From a virus: a DNA stretch of 23,018 nucleotides. The position numbers and the translations under genes are program-made. The notes beneath the pieces are model-generated. The model saw only the letters and a list, made by a program, of their open reading frames with translations, was not told the DNA's origin and made no database searches. The stretch lies in the IMG/VR virus record IMGVR_UViG_3300034374_010773, positions 1 to 23,018 of that record. One strand, 5' to 3'. Positions within the stretch are counted from its first letter, which is position 1; each line of letters opens with the position of its first letter. Positions 15,630-22,957 of the stretch are shown here, one piece after another.

Positions 15630-17594
15630 ATGCAAAACCCATTATCTAGAGGAGGAGGCTTTACTTCTTTGAAATTATCTAGCTTAAATTCAGAAGATGG
15701 AAATAATCATGTATGGAATTCTGAAAAAGTAAATACTATAATACACAGAGTTTCACAAGAAGGATTAGATATTAGGGGAATGCAAAACACTCCTTTTAAA
15801 GAAAATGATATTCTTTTAAAAAGAGCAAATTTACCTTTTGAATACACTAAAGAAGAATGGGAAGAATTACAAAAATGTAAGTCTGATCCAATGTATTTTG
15901 CTCAAAAATTCGCGTTTATTAGAACACCTAAAGGGGATATGAGTGTTGAAGACGCTGGAGGTTTAAGAGATTTTCAAGAGCAGATAGTAAAAAATACTCA
16001 TAACAATAAGTTTAATATATTAATGGCAAGTAGGCAAATTGGTAAAACAGTTACTACTGCAATTTATATAGTTTGGTTCCTACTTTTCAATAAAGAAAAG
16101 AACGTATTAATGGTTGCTGATAACATGACAACCACTAAGGAAATAATGGAGAAATTAAGAATAGTTTTAGATAACTTACCGTTCTTCATGAAACCTGGAA
16201 TTGTTAAAATAAATGAGTCATCCATAAGGTTAGATAATGACTGTAGATTAGTACTTAGAACTACTACCAAAAAGTCCGGTATTGGTATGACCGTGAACTT
16301 CCTTTATATAGACGAGTTTGCACACATATCAGAGTCAAATTTAGACAAGTTTTATAGAGCTATTTTACCTACAATTACTGAAGATCCATATGCAAAAGTA
16401 GTGATTACTTCTACCCCAAATGGAAGAAATAAATTTTGGGATATTTGGACTGGCGCAATAGATGGAGATAATGAATACTGCCCAATGAGAGTAGACTGGT
16501 GGCAAGTACCTGGAAGAGATGAAGAATGGAAGAAAAAGACTATTGCAAACATGGGATCTGAAACAGATTTCAATCAAGAATATGGACTACAATTCTTCTC
16601 AAGTGATCAACTTTTGCTGTCTTCCAATGATCTTCAAAAGCTGGAAACATATCAATCTATATATGAAAATGTTTCTTTAGATTTAGATGAAGAAGACTTC
16701 TATATAAATGACTTTTTAAGCTTTCATAAAAAGTACAAGAATTACACACTAAGTGATTTTAAAAATGATCCATCCTACTTTGTTGTTTCTATAGATACCG
16801 CAGATGGTGTAGATCAGGATTTTTCAGTAATGAATATATTTAAAGCTGTTGCTTTACCTATAAAGGATCTTGAAAAAAATAAAAACAATATCAAAAGCGA
16901 ACTTGATTGTATCTCAATGGTTCAAGTAGGTAAGTTTAAGTCTAACTCATTGAATATCAACGACTTTGCTATTGCCTGTGAAAAGATAATATATGATATA
17001 TTTGACCCTGAAAAGGTTAGAATAATATTAGAGTTAAATCATAAAGGTGAAATTTTACATAATAGATTTGCAGCTAATGATAATTACTGGTGGGGACAGA
17101 TGGTTCACACAAAACATACTGAGCTATCTAAAAATATAAAAGCGGGTGTCCGCCTGGGCCCGACGAATAAATTAAAGTACTGTGAGAAATTTAGATACTA
17201 TGTTTCTATTAATAAAGTAATTGTTACTTGCTATGAAACCTATCTTGAATTATCTTCATTTGGAAGATCTAAAGGAGGAAGTTATAGATGTCAAAGTGGA
17301 CATGATGATTTAGCAATGACATGTGTTAACACTTCTCCTCTTTTTGACTCTCCTCAGTTTTGGGAAATAGGTGGAGAAGTATATGAAAATACGTCAGATG
17401 AATATAAAAAAGACTTGTATGAAAAGATACTAGATGTAAAAACTGATAAAAAAGCATTTGACTTTGACCGCTTAAATGACTTAAATAATCAATTAAATCC
17501 TAAAGAATTTAAAGATTCAAAAAGAAAGAGTGTGTTCGATATCAACCATTTAAAAAAAATTAGCAAAATTAATCGCGATTTTTATAATTCATAG
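15630..17594 (+). CDS. terL: Large terminase subunit, ATPase-nuclease packaging motor (T4 gp17-like)
   Basis: 654 aa (T4 gp17 is 610). The ATPase domain has the Walker A-like ASRQIGKT at 133-140, Walker B FLYIDE at 224-229 with the catalytic E229, and the coupling motif STPNG at 261-265. The C-terminal RNase H-like nuclease has D389 in VSIDTADG, E468 in LELNHKGE and D559-D560 in GHDDLAMT, so all acidic sites are intact. It pumps DNA into the prohead and cuts the concatemer. It follows terS after 6 nt. Residues 505-512 (AGVRLGPT, nt 17142-17165) are encoded by codons that are 83% G+C and unlike the rest of the gene; the protein there still aligns with the T4 gp17 region just before the last strands of the nuclease. 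The first 100 residues are a variable extension. Confidence 0.97.
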   Translation: MQNPLSRGGGFTSLKLSSLNSEDGNNHVWNSEKVNTIIHRVSQEGLDIRGMQNTPFKENDILLKRANLPFEYTKEEWEELQKCKSDPMYFAQKFAFIRTPKGDMSVEDAGGLRDFQEQIVKNTHNNKFNILMASRQIGKTVTTAIYIVWFLLFNKEKNVLMVADNMTTTKEIMEKLRIVLDNLPFFMKPGIVKINESSIRLDNDCRLVLRTTTKKSGIGMTVNFLYIDEFAHISESNLDKFYRAILPTITEDPYAKVVITSTPNGRNKFWDIWTGAIDGDNEYCPMRVDWWQVPGRDEEWKKKTIANMGSETDFNQEYGLQFFSSDQLLLSSNDLQKLETYQSIYENVSLDLDEEDFYINDFLSFHKKYKNYTLSDFKNDPSYFVVSIDTADGVDQDFSVMNIFKAVALPIKDLEKNKNNIKSELDCISMVQVGKFKSNSLNINDFAIACEKIIYDIFDPEKVRIILELNHKGEILHNRFAANDNYWWGQMVHTKHTELSKNIKAGVRLGPTNKLKYCEKFRYYVSINKVIVTCYETYLELSSFGRSKGGSYRCQSGHDDLAMTCVNTSPLFDSPQFWEIGGEVYENTSDEYKKDLYEKILDVKTDKKAFDFDRLNDLNNQLNPKEFKDSKRKSVFDINHLKKISKINRDFYNS

Positions 17595-17602
17595 TGAAAA
17601 AG

Positions 17603-17613
17603 TAGTATAATAT
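17603..17613 (+). promoter_or_regulatory. Sigma70-type -10-like box TAGTATAATAT
   Basis: In the 53-nt gap after terL, 34 nt before the 101-aa gene. Contains TATAAT and is identical over 11 nt to the box in front of the minus-strand 74-aa gene. No ATAAATA motif lies here. Confidence 0.35.
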
Positions 17614-17647
17614 TTTTATATATTTAAACATTCCAAAATCACTCAAT

Positions 17648-17953
17648 ATGAAAGAAATAATTTTACCAGAAAAATGCGAAACCATGCATGATTTCTTGGT
17701 ACAAAACAAAGATGTTGTCTTTGATGCGGTGCTAGATTCAATAGAAGATCAGTATTGGGATAAGACAGTAAATACTGTAAACATCTTGAGGATAAACAGT
17801 AAAAATAAAGATAGCACCATTGCTTTAAAAAGAAAAGAATGGATTAAAGCTTTAAAAAGTGCTGAAGAATATTTTAGTAAACCATATATTGAAGCCTATG
17901 AAAAATGCCATAGATGTCTAAAAATTATAAAATATCTAGAAGGACTAGACTGA
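17648..17953 (+). CDS. Small soluble protein upstream of the sigma factor, function unknown
   Basis: 101 aa, mixed charge, with Cys at three sites (CETMHDFL near the N terminus and EKCHRCLKI near the end). The second half is a helical segment built around W-I-K-A-L-K-S-A-E-E-Y-F and E-K-C-x-x-C-L-K-I-I-K-Y-L; this rhythm (A-L-x-x-A-x-x-Y-F ... Y-E-x-C-x-x-(C/I)) occurs in several small phage proteins I cannot name securely. It has its own promoter-like box and precedes the sigma factor by 52 nt. In T4 a small co-activator (gp33) works with the late sigma factor gp55. Position makes a similar role thinkable, but there is no sequence evidence for it. Confidence 0.7.
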   Translation: MKEIILPEKCETMHDFLVQNKDVVFDAVLDSIEDQYWDKTVNTVNILRINSKNKDSTIALKRKEWIKALKSAEEYFSKPYIEAYEKCHRCLKIIKYLEGLD

Positions 17954-17972
17954 TAACTTATAATTTTAAGCC

Positions 17973-17988
17973 CATAAATAACAAAAAA
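17973..17988 (+). promoter_or_regulatory. Late-promoter-like motif CATAAATAACAAAAAA
   Basis: ATAAATA at 17974-17980, 25 nt before the sigma-factor ATG. The 15-mer ATAAATAACAAAAAA recurs exactly at 19190-19204 before another gene, the longest shared intergenic string seen. Confidence 0.45.
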
Positions 17989-18005
17989 AATAACCCATAC
18001 TGAAG

Positions 18006-18668
18006 ATGCAAGGATTTGACGAACTAAACAAAAAGATTAACAACAGAATACAGCAATTATCAATACTAGTACATAACAAAGAAAATACTCAAAGAGAATA
18101 TGACGAATTAGCAGAATTAATATATCCAAAATTAAAATATCATATTTGGAAATTTTGCAAAAACAATCTAGACACTGAAGAGGCGTTACATTTTACTCTA
18201 GTCAAAGTGTTTAATAATATCGATAAGTATAATCCAGAAAATGGTAGATTTACAACATGGGCTTTTACAATAGCCAGGAATGAAACCTTATACTATTTAG
18301 ATAGAAAACATAAAGACATTCCAAAATATATTGAAATATCTACTCTTTACGAAGATAGCGAGTACAATGATCAGTTAAGTGCAGAGGATAAACAGAATAA
18401 TCATAATGAAGTAACTGATATCTTCAATAAAACTATCTCACAGATATACAATCTTAAAGATGAACTTCTTAAAAACATAGCCATTGACAAAATGGTTAAG
18501 AACACCAAAGTAAAAGAAATAGCTCTTAAATATGGAATACCTGAAAATACAGTTAAAACTAAACTAAGAAAAGCCAGGTTTGAAATAAGAAAGTCTGTAA
18601 TACAAGAAGATCCAGAAGTAAATAGAAAGCTATCAGATTCATTACCAAATTTCAAAGTAAAATCTTAA
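18006..18668 (+). CDS. ECF-like sigma-70 family RNA polymerase sigma factor, candidate late sigma
   Basis: 220 aa. Sigma region 2 lies at about 33-103: the core helix has YHIWKFCKNNLDTEEALH and the promoter-melting/-10 helix reads RFTTWAFTIARNETLYYLDR (81-100), a clear match to the F-x-x-W-L/A-F-x-I-A-R-N pattern of extracytoplasmic-function sigma factors. Region 4 lies at 145-198, with a helix-turn-helix at 168-191 (KVKEIALKYGIPENTVKTKL). There is no region 1.1 or 3, as in ECF sigmas. The linker (104-144) is long and acidic. T4 late transcription uses the small sigma gp55 (185 aa) to read TATAAATA; the many ATAAATA motifs here, including one in front of this gene, suggest that this protein serves the same end. 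The next gene begins 3 nt after its stop. Confidence 0.9.
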   Translation: MQGFDELNKKINNRIQQLSILVHNKENTQREYDELAELIYPKLKYHIWKFCKNNLDTEEALHFTLVKVFNNIDKYNPENGRFTTWAFTIARNETLYYLDRKHKDIPKYIEISTLYEDSEYNDQLSAEDKQNNHNEVTDIFNKTISQIYNLKDELLKNIAIDKMVKNTKVKEIALKYGIPENTVKTKLRKARFEIRKSVIQEDPEVNRKLSDSLPNFKVKS

Positions 18669-18671
18669 AAA

Positions 18672-19190
18672 ATGAAAAATCTAATAATAAGTCTAAGCCC
18701 GTTAAACATTATTCGTAGAATAGTTTATGTAATAAAAGAACTTTACATGTTCTTTTTTTACGTTAGAACCATGTCAAACATAAAGCAAGAGTTGAAAAAC
18801 AATAAAATAGTTAAGTACTCTTGGTTTTCATACGTAAAGGCAGTTAATCTTAAAGCTGAAACACTGTCTCTAATGAATAAACCAGAACATGACTTAGATG
18901 AAAATGAAAAAGCGGAGCTAGATAAACTAGAATTAAGCTTTATTAGTAGAGAAATATCTAAATATAATGATATTTTTATATCATCGGGAACTATAGAGTT
19001 AATAAAAACCACCGCTATTAGAGTTAAAGACAATGACTTTTATGGATATATGGTAGAAATATCTTTTAAATGGAATAACGCTAAATTATATCAAATATTA
19101 AGATTATTATTTCAAGTATCTATATGGATTATGTTACTGTCTTTTTTACCATATAACTCTATCTATGAATATATAGTACAGTTTTTCTAA
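18672..19190 (+). CDS. Membrane-associated protein, two hydrophobic ends, function unknown
   Basis: 172 aa. Residues about 9-33 are hydrophobic with basic flanks (IIRRIVYVIKELYMFFFYVR) and residues about 136-171 include a strong membrane helix (ILRLLFQVSIWIMLLSFLPY). The middle is charged and helical (KPEHDLDENEKAELDKLELS) and then beta-like (ISSGTIELIKTTAIRVKD). It starts 3 nt after the sigma-factor stop, so it is coupled to it. The layout (hydrophobic patch, soluble domain, C-terminal anchor) would suit a protein held at the inner membrane. I do not recognise a family. Confidence 0.7.
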   Translation: MKNLIISLSPLNIIRRIVYVIKELYMFFFYVRTMSNIKQELKNNKIVKYSWFSYVKAVNLKAETLSLMNKPEHDLDENEKAELDKLELSFISREISKYNDIFISSGTIELIKTTAIRVKDNDFYGYMVEISFKWNNAKLYQILRLLFQVSIWIMLLSFLPYNSIYEYIVQFF

Positions 19191-19204
19191 TAAATAACAA
19201 AAAA
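19188..19204 (+). promoter_or_regulatory. Late-promoter-like motif TAATAAATAACAAAAAA
   Basis: ATAAATA at 19190-19196, 18 nt before the ATG at 19215 and overlapping the stop of the previous gene. Shares ATAAATAACAAAAAA with the motif before the sigma factor gene. Confidence 0.45.
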
Positions 19205-19214
19205 GATTATTGAT

Positions 19215-19538
19215 ATGAAAATTAAAGAAATAGTAACTAAATGGTCATGGCAAATACTAGCTATCTTATTTATGTTACTTTATTTAGGAAAAGGCTGTAC
19301 TTCTAAGAAGATAACTAAAATCGATAAGAAAATAGATAAAACCCATATTGAATTAACCCAAACGGTAGATTCTCTATCTTCAGAAATATCAAATTTAAAA
19401 AAGGAAGTTGCTAATAAAAAAGAGGTAAGAGACATTATGGAAAACGTAATGTTAGAATATCTTATTTACGAAGACGATTTAGATAAAGGAAAAACAAGCT
19501 TATCTCAAATTAAAAATAAGATAGAGCAGAATGATTAA
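19215..19538 (+). CDS. Membrane-anchored coiled-coil protein
   Basis: 107 aa with a single N-terminal membrane helix (about 12-27, WQILAILFMLLYLGKG) followed by Cys28 and a long coiled coil (about 32-75, heptad-like TKIDKKIDKTHIELTQTVDS and LSSEISNLKKEVANKK). The Cys after LGKG resembles a lipobox loosely but lacks a Leu at -3, so lipidation is doubtful. The size and layout fit an inner-membrane spanin-like or structural tether, but spanins usually pair with an outer-membrane lipoprotein, and none was seen here. Its last 8 nt overlap the start of the next gene, which suggests coupled translation. Function not established. Confidence 0.7.
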   Translation: MKIKEIVTKWSWQILAILFMLLYLGKGCTSKKITKIDKKIDKTHIELTQTVDSLSSEISNLKKEVANKKEVRDIMENVMLEYLIYEDDLDKGKTSLSQIKNKIEQND

Positions 19539-20355
19539 ATGGATAAAGAACAACAGAGAAACTGTAATTAGAAATTCCTTTCTATTTCCTATTTTACTAG
19601 TTGTTATTATGTCAATTAGCCATGTAGTTAGTTGGTATGATATAGGAAACCCAATCTCTTGGGCAATATATCTTTCTATAGCTGTTGAAATATTTGCACT
19701 TGCATCAGTATCAGCCGCCTCAATAAAAATGAATAAAAGCAGTATCTGGTTTCTTTTTATACTGGTTACTTTAATACAATTAATTGGTAACGTTTTTTAT
19801 GAATATCAAGAAATATCTTTAACAGATTCTGGATTTTTAGCATGGACTGAATTACTTTCACCTTTCTTTGAAGATTGGGATCAAATGGATCATAGAAGAT
19901 TCTTAGCAATTATACAAGGAGGAACTCTACCTATTATGTCATTAACTTCATTGCATTTCTATATTAAGTTCAACGAGAATCTTCATGATTCCGAAGAAAA
20001 AAAAACTCAACAGTACTTTGAAGCCAGAAATAAAATGATGGAAGATATAGTAGAAGCAGCAAAAGCAGAGGAGGAATATAATGAATCAAACGAGCCTCAA
20101 GAAAAAGAAGATGACACTGAAGACGAAACAGAATATCTCCTAAGATCAGAAGCTAATAAAGAACGTTTAGAAGAATCCATTGAACAGGCTGAATCTGGTG
20201 AAACTGAAGAACTATCACAAGACGAATTAGAATATTATAAAGGTATACACGATTCTAGCAATATCTCAGATCCAAGTAGATATATAAATATAAAGGAAGA
20301 AGATAGAAGAATATCTAAAGGCCTTAGACCTCAAAAAAATTGGGGAAAAAAATAA
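19531..20355 (+). CDS. Four-helix membrane protein with long acidic cytoplasmic tail
   Basis: 274 aa. Four hydrophobic segments lie at about 16-33, 43-64, 70-90 and 123-146. The loop before the fourth is acidic and aromatic (LSPFFEDWDQMDH). From about 150 to 250 the protein is a highly charged, mostly acidic helical tail (EEKEDDTEDETEY-like repeats; EQAESGETEELSQDELEY), and the end is basic (RRISKGLRPQKNWGKK). It overlaps the preceding coiled-coil gene by 8 nt. Membrane-plus-acidic-tail proteins are seen in large phages, but I cannot assign this to a known holin, antiholin or vertex protein. The two neighbours are also membrane proteins, so the three probably work together. Confidence 0.72.
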   Translation: MIKWIKNNRETVIRNSFLFPILLVVIMSISHVVSWYDIGNPISWAIYLSIAVEIFALASVSAASIKMNKSSIWFLFILVTLIQLIGNVFYEYQEISLTDSGFLAWTELLSPFFEDWDQMDHRRFLAIIQGGTLPIMSLTSLHFYIKFNENLHDSEEKKTQQYFEARNKMMEDIVEAAKAEEEYNESNEPQEKEDDTEDETEYLLRSEANKERLEESIEQAESGETEELSQDELEYYKGIHDSSNISDPSRYINIKEEDRRISKGLRPQKNWGKK

Positions 20356-20365
20356 AGATGTATAA

Positions 20366-20926
20366 ATGGGTAATTGCAAAGGAGAATGCGTAAATGGTGT
20401 ATGTGTATGCTCAACCGTAGCTACTAAACCTCTTCTTACGCTAAAAAACAATTGTTTTGTAATAGAGGACGGTGATAAGACCACAGGTAAAATATGTTTA
20501 GATGATTTTGCTTACCCAGTAGATGGTAAACAGTGCATGCAACTGGAGATTCCTAAATCAGCAGAAGGCGCTGAATGGCAATCTTTAACCCTATTTGATA
20601 ATAATATATCTATTGCATCGCCTTCTGAGGATCTTGATTCTACTCTTTCATATGTTAGAGGAATTATACTTAAAATAATGTATAGTGTAGAAGATGAAAA
20701 TCTAGAAGAGGTTCCTCTAAAGGATAAAAAATCATACATAACTATTACAAATGCTGATGGTGAAGAGTGTACATATCCATTATACAATTTTTTTAGTATC
20801 TTTACTAATCCAGTTGTAGATGATCCTTCTGAATTTATAAATAAAATAGTTATAAGCAACCCAAGTACTAAATATAGTTTTAAAGTAGATGCTTTAATAC
20901 TTTACACTAAATCTAGTACTTTATAA
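20366..20926 (+). CDS. Probable structural protein with Cys-rich N terminus, function unknown
   Basis: 186 aa. The first 16 residues hold C4, C8, C13 and C15 (C-x3-C-x4-C-x-C, in CKGECVNGVCVC), followed by C30, C44 and C57, whereas most other genes in the window have few Cys. The rest is beta-rich with acidic loops (LTLFDNNISIASPSEDL; SYITITNADGEECTYPLYN) and ends in a strand-rich KYSFKVDALILYTK. Start chosen at the ATG at 20366 (MGNC). There is a 10-nt gap from the previous stop and a 17-nt gap to the next gene. The C-terminal pattern (TKYSFKVDALILYTK after NPSTK) resembles beta-sandwich capsid or tail decoration proteins, but no family is certain. Confidence 0.65.
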   Translation: MGNCKGECVNGVCVCSTVATKPLLTLKNNCFVIEDGDKTTGKICLDDFAYPVDGKQCMQLEIPKSAEGAEWQSLTLFDNNISIASPSEDLDSTLSYVRGIILKIMYSVEDENLEEVPLKDKKSYITITNADGEECTYPLYNFFSIFTNPVVDDPSEFINKIVISNPSTKYSFKVDALILYTKSSTL

Positions 20927-20943
20927 AAAATAATATTACTTAA

Positions 20944-21372
20944 ATGGTATCATTAGACAGCGCAACCGAATTAATACAATTAGAACATTTTAGTTCTGGT
21001 GGTAATGATGTAGATTATATCCCAACTTTTATTAACACAGACCGAAGAGGTCAGAGTACTTCACTTGGATACTGGCAAATAGGTTCTACAGAACAACATG
21101 GGCAGACTTATTCTCCTGTCTATAAAATGATTTTTGCAGATCTTAGTAATGTTACGGCTACTCATATAAAAATATGGGGAATTAGTAATATTGGAAATGA
21201 AGCGGTGATATTTCCAGTAAGATACTTTGCATCAGATCCTTTAGGTAATTCCGTATTAGATATCTACTTAAATAAATTTGAATTCACAGACGCTGTAGGA
21301 AATGTTGTTGCCCCTGGTGGAGATTATAGCATAATAGGTTGCAAGAAAAAATCAATGCCTTTAACTTACTAA
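20944..21372 (+). CDS. Probable small virion protein, function unknown
   Basis: 142 aa, no membrane segment. The sequence is strand-rich: TELIQLEHFSSGGNDVDYIP, then SLGYWQIGSTEQHGQTYSPV, then HIKIWGISNIGNEAVIFPVR and a C-terminal GGDYSIIGCKKKSMPLTY. Its composition (many Gly, Ser, Thr, Asn) matches phage structural proteins. The stop TAA overlaps the next start (TAATG at 21370-21374), so the two are translationally coupled. I do not recognise a family. Confidence 0.65.
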   Translation: MVSLDSATELIQLEHFSSGGNDVDYIPTFINTDRRGQSTSLGYWQIGSTEQHGQTYSPVYKMIFADLSNVTATHIKIWGISNIGNEAVIFPVRYFASDPLGNSVLDIYLNKFEFTDAVGNVVAPGGDYSIIGCKKKSMPLTY

Positions 21373-21869
21373 TGGACTTTATATACGAAAATAACATAGT
21401 GATGACTTATGCTCAGCATAAGGATTTTACAAGAGGGCTTCCTTTTTATGGAGAAAAAGGAGACTTTAATTTCGTAATGGGTAGAAGTCAATTTACTCCA
21501 GGTATCTCTATTAAAATACTTCCGCTTAGTGATTTATCTAGAAACGCAGACGTTGGAGTAACTGAGTTTAGACAATATGTAAATACTATTAATAATATGT
21601 TTAAACCAGGAGATAGGATTAGAGGAATAGAAATGAACTCCATGTTGACAGAAGAGGATGATGATGGAACCCAAGTAGTTGGTAGATTCGATAAAATAAA
21701 AGTAGATTACAGTAATCAACAAATAAGAGCTTTTATTAAAGATCCATCAACTATGAAAACAACTGAAGTTTATCCAGGAACAATGGAGAGAATAATGGAA
21801 AGTTCAACATACACTCCAAAGAGTTCTAGACTAATACCTGACTTTGAATCTTTTATAGCTAATTCTTAA
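21372..21869 (+). CDS. Probable virion protein coupled to the preceding gene, function unknown
   Basis: I chose the ATG at 21372 (MDFIYENNIV), which overlaps the previous stop by 1 nt (TAATG), over an in-frame ATG at 21339 that would overlap it by 34 nt. This gives 165 aa. Features are an aromatic start (DFIYENNIVMTYAQHKDFT), a GRSQFTPGISIKILPLSDLS strand pair, a helix VTEFRQYVNTINNMFKPGD, and a C-terminal PGTMERIMESSTYTPKSSRL. No membrane segment. Position before the baseplate hub gene suggests a tail or baseplate part. No family recognised. Confidence 0.65.
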   Translation: MDFIYENNIVMTYAQHKDFTRGLPFYGEKGDFNFVMGRSQFTPGISIKILPLSDLSRNADVGVTEFRQYVNTINNMFKPGDRIRGIEMNSMLTEEDDDGTQVVGRFDKIKVDYSNQQIRAFIKDPSTMKTTEVYPGTMERIMESSTYTPKSSRLIPDFESFIANS

Positions 21870-21911
21870 ATTTTACTCGCTCGCTAGCAAAAACTTTATT
21901 ATTGCTCATTG

Positions 21912-21917
21912 TATAAT
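21912..21917 (+). promoter_or_regulatory. Possible -10 box (TATAAT) in an 82-nt gap before the hub gene
   Basis: The gap 21870-21951 holds TTGTATAATAATC and, just before it, a 5-bp stem AGCAA...TTGCT (loop 11 nt). A -35-like partner is not clear. It is the only gap over 60 nt in this half of the window, so a new transcript may begin here. Confidence 0.25.
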
Positions 21918-21951
21918 AATCTTATAGATAATAAAAAATACAAATTCACAT

Positions 21952-22950
21952 ATGAGTAATAATGATGATTTAATGAAAAAAGCATTAGATAACTTAGAAT
22001 CAAATAGTGAACTGGAGTATAATCAAGAAGAAACGCCTGTTGAAGCTGAAGATGCTCCTAAAAAAGTCACTAGTCTAGGTAAAGCTTCTATTTCATCTAC
22101 CGTTGATACAATGGCTAATGAATCCGGTTGGAAATTAGCTGCCTTAAATACACTTCCTTCTAGAGGTATGTTATATGAAAATAACATTGAAATCTTAATT
22201 AAGTCAGCTAAGACTAAAGAGATTAGGCACTGGTCTACTATAGATGAATATGATCCAATTGATGTATCAGATAAAATAGCTTTTATTACAGACTCATGTT
22301 GTATGTTAAATGCAAAAGGTTCTGGTAAAAACCTTAGTTCTAATGATATACTTGAGATTGACAAATATCAAATCTTATTTAAAATACATAGGCTTACCTT
22401 TCCAAATAATGAAAATACTTTAAAAGCCAATATAAAGTGTCATAATAAAAAATGTGGACACATTAACTCTATCCCCGTAAGTGATACTAATCTTCAAGGT
22501 TTTGATTTTCCAGAAGAGTTAATGGAATTTTATTCTAATGAAGAAAAATGTTTTGTAGTTAATTCAGAAAAATTAGGAGAAACAATTAGGCTTTATATGC
22601 CAACTATTGGTTCAACTAGACTAATGAATGAATATAAAAATATTTGCAAAAGAAGAGGATACACTGAAGATAAATCCATAGATAAAATACTTCCATACTT
22701 AATAAGCGATTGGAGAAAAGCTACTTCTACTGATCTTCTTAATATGAGAAGTGAAAGCAATAGATGGTCTCAAAACAAATTTATGTTCTTACATAAAGCA
22801 ACTGAAATGCTAGCAAATAATTCTAAAAATAAAGTATTAGGTATTTGCGAAAAATGTACTACTAAAATGGCCTCCTCTATTTTTTTGGGAGGAAGCTTCA
22901 CTGCAAAAGATATTTTCATTGTTTCAACTAGACTTAGAGATCTTATTTGA
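21952..22950 (+). CDS. T4 gp26-like baseplate hub protein with candidate zinc site
   Basis: 332 aa. Residues 1-55 are a charged, low-complexity leader. LPSRGMLYENNIEILIKSAK (68-87) matches the signature L-P-S-x-G-x-x-Y of the T4 baseplate-protein family, where a short strand with a mobile loop follows. DILEIDKYQILFKIHRLTFP (132-150) corresponds to the D-x-x-x-I-L-F-x-I-R region. C163-x4-C168 and C299-x2-C302 could form a zinc site, a common feature of the family (KCHNKKCGHIN; ICEKCTTK). gp26 is part of the central baseplate hub. The gene has a 7-nt gap to the next. The family level is fairly sure; the exact T4 counterpart (gp26 or gp51) is not. Confidence 0.65.
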   Translation: MSNNDDLMKKALDNLESNSELEYNQEETPVEAEDAPKKVTSLGKASISSTVDTMANESGWKLAALNTLPSRGMLYENNIEILIKSAKTKEIRHWSTIDEYDPIDVSDKIAFITDSCCMLNAKGSGKNLSSNDILEIDKYQILFKIHRLTFPNNENTLKANIKCHNKKCGHINSIPVSDTNLQGFDFPEELMEFYSNEEKCFVVNSEKLGETIRLYMPTIGSTRLMNEYKNICKRRGYTEDKSIDKILPYLISDWRKATSTDLLNMRSESNRWSQNKFMFLHKATEMLANNSKNKVLGICEKCTTKMASSIFLGGSFTAKDIFIVSTRLRDLI

Positions 22951-22957
22951 TATAAAC

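Noticed and set aside
19300-19330. Lipoprotein signal in the 107-aa coiled-coil protein
   Set aside because: The Cys is preceded by G-K-G, not the L-x-(A/G) lipobox, so I call a plain membrane anchor.
20512-20859. Minus-strand frame of 115 codons inside the Cys-rich gene
   Set aside because: Opposite a gene with good context; Ser-rich composition is typical of a shadow frame.
22023-22364. Minus-strand frame of 113 codons inside the hub gene
   Set aside because: The plus-strand gene has family motifs and a coupled neighbour; the antisense frame has none.
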